A stretch of DNA of 64,000 bases from Bathymodiolus brooksi (Eukaryota > Mollusca > Bivalvia > Mytilida > Modiolidae): the NCBI GenBank assembly GCA_963680875.1, contig OY804585.1, positions 24,880,186 through 24,944,185 on the forward strand. The letters are read 5' to 3'. The translations under genes were made by a program, and so were the position numbers. Below are positions 21,853-31,762 of this stretch, piece by piece. Position 1 is the stretch's first letter. The number at the start of each line of letters is the position of its first letter. The notes under the pieces were generated by a model, which was not told the origin of the DNA, made no database searches, and was given only the letters and a program-made list of their open reading frames with translations.

Positions 21853-24800
21853 AATTATATACCTGTGCTGTGACAATTAATTCTTCTCCTGCTCTAACAG
21901 TTAATTATATATACCTGTGCTGTGACAATTATTTCTTCTCCTGCTCTAACAGTTAATTATATATACCTGTGCTGTGACAATTAATTCTTCTCCTGCTCTA
22001 ACAGTTAATTATATATACCTGTGCTGTGACAATTAATTCTTCTCCTGCTCTAACAGTTAATTATATATACCTGTGCTGTAACAATTAATTCTTCTCCTGC
22101 TCTAACAGTTAATTATATATACCTGTGCTGTAACAATTAATTCTTCTCCTGCTCTAACAGTTAATTATATATACCTGTGCTGTGACAATTAATTATTCTC
22201 CTGCTCTAACAGTTAATTATATATACCTGTGCTGTAACAATTAATTCTTCTCCTGCTCTAACAGTTAATTATATATACCTGTGCTGTAACAATTATTTCT
22301 TCTCCTGCTCTAACAGTTAATTATATATACCTGTGCTGTGACAATTAATTCTTCTCCTGCTCTAACAGTTAATTATATATACCTGTGCTGTGACAATTAA
22401 TTCTTCTCCTGCTCCAACAGTTAATTATATATACCTGTGCTGTAACAATTATTTCTTCTCCTGCTCTAACAGTTAATTATATATACCTGTGCTGTGACAA
22501 TTAATTCTTCTCCTGCTCTAACAGTTAATTATATATACCTGTGCTGTGACAATTAATTCTTCTCCTGCTCTAACAGTTAATTATATATAGCTGTGCTGTG
22601 ACAATTATTTCTTCTCCTGCTCTAACAGTTAATTATATATACATGTGCTGTGACAATTAATTCTTCTCCTGCTCTAACAGTTAATTATATATACCTGTGC
22701 TGTAACAATTAATTCTTCTCCTGCTCTAACAGTTAATTATATATACCTGTGCTGTGACAATTAATTCTTCTCCTGCTCTAACAGTTAATTATATATACCT
22801 GTGCTGTGACAATTAATTCTTCTCCTGCTCTAACAGTTAATTATATATACCTGTGCTGTAACAATTAATTCTTCTCCTGCTCTAACAGTTAATTATATAT
22901 ACATGTGCTGTGACAATTAATTCTTCTCCTGCTCTAACAGTTAATTATATATACATGTGCTGTGACAATTAAATCTTCTCCTGCTCTAACAGTTAATTAT
23001 ATATACCTGTGCTGTAACAATTAATTCTTCTCCTGCTCTAACAGTTAATTATATATACCTGTGCTGTGACAATTAATTCTTCTCCTAACAGTTAATTATA
23101 TATACATGTGCTGTAACAATTAATTCTTCTCCTGCTCTAACAGTTAATTATATATACCTGTGCTGTGACAATTAATTCTTCTCCTGCTCTAACAGTTAAT
23201 TATATATACCTGTGCTGTGACAATTAATTCTTCTCCTGCTCTAACAGTTAATTATATATAGGTGTGCTGTGACAATTAATTCTTCTCCTGCTCTAACAGT
23301 TAATTATATATACCTGTGCTGTGACAATTAATTCTTCTCCTGCTCTAACAGTTAATTATATATACCTGTGCTGTAACAATTAATTCTTCTCCTGCTCTAA
23401 CAGTTAATTATATATACCTGTGTTGTAACAATTAAATCTTCTCCTGCTCTAACAGTTAATTATATATACCTGTGCTGTGACAATTAATTCTTCTCCTGCT
23501 CTAACAGTTAATTATATATACCTGTGCTGTAACAATTAATTCTTCTCCTGCTCTAACAGTTAATTATATATACCTGTGCTGTAACAATTAATTCTTCTCC
23601 TGCTCTAACAGTTAATTATATATACCTGTGCTGTGACAATTAATTCTTCTCCTGCTCTAACAGTTAATTATATATACATGTGCTGTGACAATTAATTCTT
23701 CTCCTGCTCTAACAGTTAATTATATATACATGTGCTGTGACAATTAATTCTTCTCCTGCTCTAACAGTTAATTATATATACCTGTGCTGTAACAATTAAT
23801 TCTTCTCCTGCTCTAACAGTTAATTATATATACCTGTGCTGTAACAATTAATTCTTCTCCTGCTCTAACAGTTAATTATATATACCAGTCCTGTGACAAT
23901 TAATTCTTCTCCTGCTCTAACAGTTAATTATATATACCTGTGCTGTAACAATTAATTCTTCTCCTGCTCTAACAGTTAATTATATATACCTGTGCTGTGA
24001 CAATTAATTCTTCTCCTGCTCTAACAGTTAATTATATATACATGTGCTGTGACAATTAATTCTTCTCCTGCTCTAACAGTTAATTATATATACCTGTGCT
24101 GTAACAATTAATTCTTCTCCTGCTCTAACAGTTAATTATATATACCTGTGCTGTAACAATTAATTCTTCTCCTGCTCTAACAGTTAATTATATATACCTG
24201 TGCTGTGACAATTAATTCTTCTCCTGCTCTAACAGTTAATTATATATACCTGTGCTGTGACAATTAATTCTTCTCCTGCTCTAACAGTTAATTATATATA
24301 CCTGTGCTGTGACAATTAATTCTTCTCCTGCTCCAACAGTTAATTATATATACCTGTGCTGTAACAATTATTTCTTCTCCTGCTCTAACAGTTAAATATA
24401 TATACATGTGCTGTGACAATTAATTCTTCTCCTGCTCTAACAGTTAATTATATATACCTGTGCTGTGACAATTAATTCTTCTCCTGCTCTAACAGTTAAT
24501 TATATATAGCTGTGCTGTGACAATTATTTCTTCTCCTGCTCTAACAGTTAATTATATATACATGTGCTGTGACAATTAATTCTTCTCCTGCTCTAACAGT
24601 TAATTATATATACCTGTGCTGTAACAATTAATTCTTCTCCTGCTCTAACAGTTAATTATATATACCTGTGCTGTGACAATTAATTCTTCTCCTGCTCTAA
24701 CAGTTAATTATATATACCTGTGCTGTGACAATTAATTCTTCTCCTGCTCTAACAGTTAATTATATATACCTGTGCTGTAACAATTAATTCTTCTCCTGCT

Positions 24801-25803
24801 CTAACAGTTAATTATATATACCTGTGCTGTGACAATTAATTCTTCTCCTGCTCTAACAGTTAATTATATATACCTGTGCTGTAACAATTAATTCTTCTCC
24901 TGCTCTAACAGTTAATTATATATACCTGTGCTGTGACAATTAATTCTTCTCCTGCTCTAACAGTTAATTATATATACCTGTGCTGTAACAATTAATTCTT
25001 CTGCTCTAACAGTTAATTATATATACCTGTGCTGTGACAATTAATTCTTCTGCTCTAACAGTTAATTATATATACCTGTGCTGTAACAATTAATTCTTCT
25101 CCTGCTCTAACAGTTAATTATATATACCTGTGCTGTAACAATTATTTCTTCTCCTGCTCTAACAGTTAATTATATATACCTGTGCTGTGACAATTAATTC
25201 TTCTCCTGCTCTAACAGTTAATTATATATACCTGTGCTGTGACAATTAATTCTTCTCCTGCTCTAACAGTTAATTATATATACATGTGCTGTGACAATTA
25301 TTTCTTCTCCTGCTCTAACAGTTAATTATATATACCTGTGCTGTGACAATTAATTCTTCTCCTGCTCTAACAGTTAATTATATATACCTGTGCTGTGACA
25401 ATTATTTCTTCTCCTGCTATAACAGTTAATTATATATACCTGTGCTGTGACAATTAAATCTTCTCCTGCTCTAACAGTTAATTATATATACCTGTGCTGT
25501 CACAATTAATTCTTCTCCTGCTCTAACAGTTAATTATATATACCTGTGCTGTGACAATTATTTCTTCTCCTGCTCTAACAGTTAATTATATATACCTGTG
25601 CTGTGACAATTAAATCTTCTCCTGCTCTAACAGTTAATTATATATACCTGTGCTGTGACAATTATTTCTTCTCCTGCTCTAACAGTTAATTATATATACC
25701 TGTGCTGTAACAATTAATTCTTCTCCTGCTCTAACAGTTAATTATATATACCTGTGCTGTAACAGTTAATTCTTCTCCTGCTCTAACAGTTAATTATATA
25801 TAC
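21853..25803 (-). repeat. 52-bp tandem array made of the SH3 exon end plus its splice donor, about 76 copies
   Basis: Read on the minus strand, each unit is AATTAACTGTTAGAGCAGG, then AGAAGAATTAATTGTCACAG, then CACAG|GTATATAT. The first 44 bases match the last 44 bases of the exon at 25804-25890, and the last 8 match the start of its intron, so every unit restates CAG|GTATAT. About 3.95 kb divided by 52 gives about 76 units. A few units are shorter (missing CCTGCTC-type pieces near 23090, 25000 and 25050). Common variants are GTGACA/GTAACA, AATTCTT/ATTTCTT/AAATCTT and CCTGTG/CATGTG. The array lies wholly in the intron, immediately after the real exon in the direction of transcription. Confidence 0.97.
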
Positions 25804-25890
25804 CTGTGCTGTGACAATTAAATCTTCTCCTGCTCTAACCGTTAATTCTCCATTGTCTGGGTCACCTTCAAAATCATATAAAGCTCTAAC
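25804..25890 (-). CDS. SNX9-like: SNX9/18/33-like sorting nexin, SH3 exon 1 (N-terminal half of the SH3 domain)
   Basis: An 87-nt, 29-codon exon, phase 0 at both ends, with acceptor ATATTTCAG and donor CAG|GTATAT. It encodes VRALYDFEGDPDNGEL followed by TVRAGEDLIVTAQ: the ALYDF motif, RT-loop acidic residues and the E-L-T-V-x-x-G-E-x-L/I strand of an SH3 domain. The next exon (5252-5326) supplies the WW strand and the PxxY end. In SNX9 proteins the SH3 domain sits at the extreme N-terminus, so only a short first exon with the start codon should lie upstream; I could not locate it. The last 44 bases founded the 52-bp array downstream. Here the array's usual EEL is EDL. Confidence 0.93.
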
Positions 25891-26454
25891 CTGAAATATA
25901 TATCATTTAGAGTGAGTGAGTGATTGTTGTTTAATGCCAATTCAGCAATTATTCAGCTATTAAAGATGAAAAGAAAAAAACACAAAAAACATACTGTTAG
26001 AACAGTTACAAAGTATAATTGGAAAATAGCAGAAACAGAGTCAAAACTGATATCTCCTAAAACACATTTATATGACCTCGTACTCCCCTGGCTTGTGTAT
26101 ACTACAGGCATTTCAATAAAAAGTGGCAGGGTTAAACTTGTCTATGGGTCCATACCTCCCTTCTTAATGAAATGATGCAGTCATGCAAAAATTTTCAACA
26201 TGCGAGTAAAATGCAAACCCTCACATAAATGTATGAATGGGTGAGCAGAGTTGTTGTAAAGAGTCATAATCCTGAGTTTACCCTAATGACGATTTAAGCC
26301 AAGTTTGATTCAAATTAGCTCAAAGGTTTTAGAACATGCTTTATTTTCATATTCTGAAAAATTAGAAATTCCCCCCCCCCAAAAAAACTTAAAATACAAA
26401 TATATAACAACTCATTATCATAAAGCTATATACAGTTCATTTTAGTTTTAAATG
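25891..26454. other. Sequence upstream of SH3 exon 1, no exon seen
   Basis: AT-rich. A SINE-tail-like scrap (TTGTTTAATGCCAATTCAGC) lies at about 25926. The first coding exon of the sorting nexin must lie upstream of 25890 but has no recognisable signature here. Confidence 0.45.
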
Positions 26455-26632
26455 GGTTAGGGCTAGGATGTTTAACACCATTTTCAACAATATTTCACTT
26501 ATATCGTGGCGGTCAGTTTTATTGGTGGAGGAAATCAGAAGACCCGGAGAAAACTACCGACCTGCCGCCAGTTACTGACAAACTTTATCATATAATGTTG
26601 TATCAAGTACACCTTGTCATCAACTAATTTTA
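26455..26632 (-). mobile_element. tRNA-derived SINE (family S), head-truncated
   Basis: Minus-oriented tail and body (ACACCATTTTCAACAATATT, TCGTGGCGGTCAGTTTTATT, AGTTACTGACAAACTTTATC). The copy stops after GTACACCTTGTCAT, so the tRNA-like head is missing. Confidence 0.85.
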
Positions 26633-27225
26633 AATGACGAAGTTTGTATAATATTTATATCAATATTAATTTGGTTAAAATCTTTAACTTTTTTTTTATA
26701 CATATTTATTAAAGTGTTCCTACCTTTGAACCACTATGAAACATTTTTTTTTCTCTCAAATAATTGTTTATATCTTTTAAAAAATCCAAAAAAAATACAT
26801 GTAGGTATGGTTCAGAATGAGAGGAACCTCAATCTGACCTTTAACCTTTCTTCATATATTTTTACATCCTGTTTTCATCCTGTAAGTCTATATATAAATT
26901 GTCTATAATTGTAACATCTGAACATCCAACTGTATTGAAGGGAATTAGATGAATGATACACATCTACTTTTAGAAGTGATACATTATTTTAACTGCCCGA
27001 AAAACATTTCAACAATAATAAACAATTTCCATTTAACTTTACATCCTGGTGATTCAATTTCAAAAATAAACCTATTTGTTTAGATTCTATTTATGTTTTC
27101 TCACAAACAATTTTTTTTTTCAAAATTCAATTGTACAAATTATTCTCTACTATTTTGCAATCAGATTCCACACCGACTCACATTTTAAAGTTTTATTTAT
27201 AAAACATTTAACATGTGAAATAACA
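26633..27225. other. AT-rich, no feature seen
   Basis: No recognised element. Confidence 0.45.
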
Positions 27226-27892
27226 AGACTATCTAAATTTAAATCTGACTGATCATGATAATCGATATGACACTTGATGTGACTCAAGATATGATTAGAT
27301 TTACTACAAGTCCCTTTCTTATTAATAACACCTTTAAATAAATAGTTGCTATGAAAGTAGAAATCTTGACGAACCACTTATATTTATTATCCACATGTTG
27401 AGCACCTTTCTCTACATGTAATCAGTAAAGAAATGTTGAAAGTAAATACAAGTGGTCAGTCAAGGTTTAAAATTTCATAGCAGCATTTTTAAGGAAAGTG
27501 ACTGCAAGATTATCATCACATTTCTTATCAAGATTTATTTACTGAGTAGTGTGTCATAACTATTGCTAAATATTTAATACACCTGTAATTTGATATGACA
27601 CATGCGACATGATGTGACTCAAGATTATTAGACTTGCTACAGATCAGCTGATCCCTATCTTATTAATAACCTCTTTAAATAAATTGTTGCTATTACAGTT
27701 GAAATCTTGACGGACCACTTATATTTACTATCCACATGTTGAGAACCACATGTAATCAGTAAAGAAATGTTGTTAGTAAAAATCATACAAGTGGTCAGTC
27801 AAGATTTGGACTTTCATAGCAGCATTTGTTAAGGAAAGTGACTTGTAACAACTCTACAAGATTATCATCACATTTAATTCTTATCAAGATCC
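27226..27892. repeat. Direct segmental duplication, two units of about 300 bp
   Basis: Unit 1 (about 27226-27540) and unit 2 (about 27590-27892) share GATGTGACTCAAGAT, CTTATTAATAAC, CTTTAAATAAAT, GAAATCTTGACG, CCACTTATATTTA, ATCCACATGTTGAG, GTAATCAGTAAAGAAATGTT and ACAAGTGGTCAGTCAAG. Divergence is moderate with several indels. Non-coding. Confidence 0.88.
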
Positions 27893-28032
27893 AGTAGTTC
27901 AGCAAAATTATTGCTAAATATCTAATACACCTGTAATTTTTGCAAACAAATCAAAATCAAAATGTAATAATTCAGATACCTGTATATCATTCAAACATAC
28001 ATGTGCAATGTATTGGTGCATGTATATACATG
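27893..28032. other. Short unannotated stretch
   Basis: AT-rich, no recognised element. Confidence 0.4.
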
Positions 28033-28302
28033 GTTTGGTTTGGTTTATGGTGTTTAACGCCACTTTCAACAATATTTCAGCTATATCTTGGCAGTCAGTT
28101 TTATTTGTGTAGGAAACCAGAGTACCCGGAGAAAACCACCGACCTGTCGCAAGTCACTGACAAATCTTATCACATAATGTTGTATCGAGTACACTTCGCA
28201 AAGAACAGATTTTGAACTCACGACTTTAGTGGTGATAAGCACTGATTGCACAGGTAGTTGTAAATCCAACTACCATAGGATCATGATCACCATGCCCCCT
28301 TC
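28033..28302 (-). mobile_element. tRNA-derived SINE (family S), full-length
   Basis: Minus-oriented copy with tail GGTGTTTAACGCCACTTTC and head complement ACAGGTAGTTGTAAATCCAA. Body features (ACCCGGAGAAAACCACCGAC) match the other copies. Confidence 0.9.
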
Positions 28303-28990
28303 TAATAATTCAGGTATAACATTCATTCATACATGTACTATGTTCAGGCATTACTTTTTTTTGTATTACTTTAATTAACTGATTCATGACACCTTTTTTG
28401 ACCTTCAACACCTGAAGCCATTGCCTCTCTATAAACATGAAAAAGATGTTAGATTTATTTTATACAATAACATACCCAGTAATTTCATTAGAATTGTTTG
28501 TTGTTTATTTTTAAAATAAATATACATGTTTAACATGTAGCCTTAATTTCAGTGAATATCTTTTGACATTTCCAATCTTATTAGGCCACTTGTTCATTGC
28601 AAAAGGGGGTGGCCTTATAAGAGAAATTGCCTCTCTTGTGGGGAACAATTTAGTAGTAATTTACTATCTCAGTGCATCTGAAATCTGGCCTGATAAGAGG
28701 GTGGCTTTTGGTAAGGGGACTACTGTCAATTATACATCAATACTGTAATATTGTACTCTTGTACTTTCTACTGAGAAGAATTTTCAATTGAGTGAGGGAG
28801 TGGTTGTTGTTTACATTTTCAGATATATCACAGCCAGAACAAATTACTGATGTTGTCTACTGTACTGTATCCCTATCTTGATTCTAAGCCAATCAGTATT
28901 TGTTCCTTATATTTAGCATAGAAGAGGAAATTATCAGTTTTATCTGTCTTTGGTCCTACCCCACCTGGGCTAGAACCCATGATCTATATC
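28303..28990. other. AT-rich, no feature seen
   Basis: Possible weak remnant of the GGTGACCT element family at 28583-28720 (GGCCTTATAAGAG). Otherwise nothing recognised. Confidence 0.4.
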
Positions 28991-29165
28991 AGGGGCGGTT
29001 CCAGGATTTCAAGTTAGGGGAGGGGTGAATATAAAAAAATTGCGCCGAGCGGAGGGAGGCGTGAAAAATTTTGGGGTATTGCGTGTGAAAAATCACGATT
29101 TTACGCCAAAAAATCATATTTTTTTCCAATTTTAGGGGGGGTGCCCCCCCCTTGAATCCGCCCCT
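28991..29165. mobile_element. Foldback MITE with AGGGGCGG termini
   Basis: Starts AGGGGCGGTTCCAGGATTTC and ends TTGAATCCGCCCCT, an imperfect terminal inverted repeat. Internally GTGCCCCCCCC pairs with AGGGGAGGGG. TATAT-like sequence lies on both sides. A related scrap (GGATTCAAGGGGGGG) is at 54963. No coding content. Confidence 0.82.
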
Positions 29166-29259
29166 GTATATACACGTATAACTACACACTTGAGGTGAGA
29201 ATCTCTAACTGAACCTGTATACATGTATATACATTTTCTCTATCTATAAGATTATAATA

Positions 29260-31008
29260 ACTAGAGGTTCAATTGAGTGTATCAAACACCTGGTAATACC
29301 AAAGGCAAATAATCAAATTATTACAGAATGATCATTTATTTATCATATTTATATGTACATATAATGGGTGCAGGTTTATGAGAAAAATAATTTAATATTT
29401 CTCCATGTAGTCTCATTAAACGGTTTCATGCAGCGGAAGTTAAATTCCAAATTTCTGATTCATGATATATAAAACATAAAACATAAACCTTTTAAAGGAC
29501 CATCTAGGATTTTTGATTGACACTTTAAATTTGTACATTTTCTCTGGTACAATTCAAGGAATATACAGGTTAAGCTTCCTTTCTAATGGGTTTAACTTGT
29601 TTCATTTAAACACATTTTCCCATTAAGAGTTGTAAATCTTTGTCCTATGGTGGTGGTCATCTTTGATTTCTGATCAATATTTTTTTTAAATGTAGACTTT
29701 ATAATTAAGGTACCATCCAATGATCATTGTATCACAACCCTGTGTGTTTTCCTTTGATCTTTAGTATTTTCTAAATGAAGATAACCATACAGGAGGTGGA
29801 GTCAAGATAGCTATTTTGGGCAAAGCATGTTCTATTTAGTGTGCTTTAACTGTGACCTAATTTTGATAGAACACAGAAATAAACACATTGTAACTTTTTT
29901 TTTGACAATTGCCTTAAATTGGTACACATTGTAATTTTTTGACCAAGTGATAGACATTTTGGCTTTCTTAAATCTGACACTGGAAAAAACTATAAAACCA
30001 CAGGCGCTCGTGGCACGGACCACCCCCCTTTTTTCTAAGTTTCTGTTTACAAATTTATTTTCAATAAAATTTCTTTATTTCTTTATTATTTCATCTCTTT
30101 TTCCTTATTTTAACTTGTTTGTGTCAATATTCATACAATCTTATGTTAACATCAAATTGCATGTGTCGACCCCATCAGTATCTATGACTATTTATAGGGT
30201 CGACACAGAGGGCCTGTAATCCCACACCTGGTTTTCAATTTGACATCTAAAGTTGATAGAAAATGGGCCACCCAAAGATCATTTCAACTCAAATTTCAGA
30301 GCAAAAGATTTAGATGTGATTTTTATCTCATAATATTCCTAAACGGAATAAACTGGCTGAAAAAATCTCACAGAAAAACCCAGAATATATGTTAAACTAC
30401 TGATTGCCATGTAGCTGCAGCTAAAATTTGAGCTCATTTTGACTTATACTAAAGCAGCAATGGACAATTGAAGAAATTTCTATTTTTAGTAACAGCAGCC
30501 ATCTTGAATGGAGGGTGGGGCTGTCAGACACAAATTTGAAAGGGACCCATCCAGGGTCCATCCCTGCCAGGTTTGGTTTAATTTGGTTCAGCGGTTTCAG
30601 AGGAGAAGATTTAAATGTGATCTTTTATCAAAATATGCCTAATTTGCATAATCGGCATAAATCGGCTGAAAGAAAAATATCTGTTAAACTACTCTTTGCC
30701 ATGTAGCTGCAGTTAAAATTTGAGCTCATTTTGACTTATACTAAAGCAGCAATGGACAATTAAAATTTCATCCCCCCTTTTTTCTATTTTTAGCTTGGCA
30801 GCCATCTTGGTTGGAAGTCGGGATCACCGGACACAATTTTGGAAGGGGGCCATCCAAGGACCATTCCACCAAAGTTTGGTTCAAATTGGCCCAGTGGCTT
30901 CAGAGGAGTTGATTAAAATGTGAAAAGTTAACGGACGGACGGACAGACGACGAACGACAGACGCTCAGTGGTGACAATAGCTCACCTGACCCTTTGGGTC
31001 AGGTGAGC
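29260..31008 (+). mobile_element. Modular AGGTGAGC element, copy A5 (diverged, with internal insert)
   Basis: The start ACTAGAGGTTCAATTGAGTG and the end hairpin GCTCACCTGACCC-TTTG-GGGTCAGGTGAGC define the copy. Its cores differ from A1-A3: two units around 30360-30760 share GCCATGTAGCTGCAGnTAAA, GAGCTCATTTTGACTTATAC and AGCAATGGACAATT. A GACGGACGGACAGACGACG spacer precedes the hairpin. The block at about 30000-30225 looks foreign (see that entry). Confidence 0.8.
30000..30225. repeat. Block inside A5 repeated inverted at 42045-42235
   Basis: GGCGCTCGTGGCACGGACC, then T-rich ATTTCTTTATTTCTTTATTA, ACAATCTTATGTTAACATCA and AATTGCATG recur, reverse-complemented and in order, at 42045-42235. It is followed by a hairpin GTGTCGACCC...GGGTCGACAC (30160-30207). 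Likely a small mobile element nested in A5 (inference). Confidence 0.7.
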
Positions 31009-31048
31009 TTATAAACATTGGTAATATTTTCTCCACTCATTTGACAAA

Positions 31049-31305
31049 AGGGGCCGTCGTGGTCGTGATCGCATAGTAGTTGGATTTGACAACTACCTGT
31101 GCAATCAGTGCCTATCACCACTAATGTTGTGAGTTCGAATCCGCTCATGGTGAACTCGATACAACATTATGTGATAAAATTTTCAGTGACTTACGACAGG
31201 TCTGTGGTTTTCTCTGGGTACTCTGGTTTCCTCCATCAATAAAACTGACAGCCACGATATAACTGAGATATTGTTGAAAGTGGCGTTAAACATAACCCTA
31301 ACACA
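31049..31305 (+). mobile_element. tRNA-derived SINE (family S), full-length
   Basis: GGGGCCGTCGTGGTCGTGAT head, GTGAGTTCGAATCC B box, tail CAATAAAACTGACAGCCACG ending GAAAGTGGCGTTAAACATAA. The best-preserved plus-oriented copy. Confidence 0.92.
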
Positions 31306-31762
31306 TTCAACAAACTCTAGGAAGAGGAGACAATATATACTTACATGTGTATATATAATTTGAGTCCTATTTTCATTATTTTTGCAGTAAAAATTGCTTT
31401 GCCTTAATGCATACGATTGTTAATAATATATTCCTCTTAGAAAACCAAGACTACACATCTCTGTACCTTTCTAAGGAGAGATCAAAGAAGTAATAAAGAC
31501 AGACAGAAAATTATATAAATGTATAATAGTACACATGCAATACATTGTATAAGGTATTCTTGTCTAATTCATCTTTTGGTTCAGTATAGCAAAAATATGA
31601 TTTTTACTGAATTCTTTAGTGACAAGATAAAATGATGATACAGGAACATAAAGGACTATCTTTGTTTAGCTTCCCTTTAGTTTTATTGTGGTATTTATAC
31701 ATTTTTCACTTTTTCTCATGGGTACCATATTACATGTATGTACACGTCTTAAGATGCCCTTA
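31306..31762. other. AT-rich, no feature seen
   Basis: No recognised element. Confidence 0.45.

Noticed and set aside
21853..25803. CRISPR-like array with 52-bp period
   Set aside because: There are no variable spacers. It is a pure tandem repeat in an animal intron, explained by duplication of an exon-intron border.
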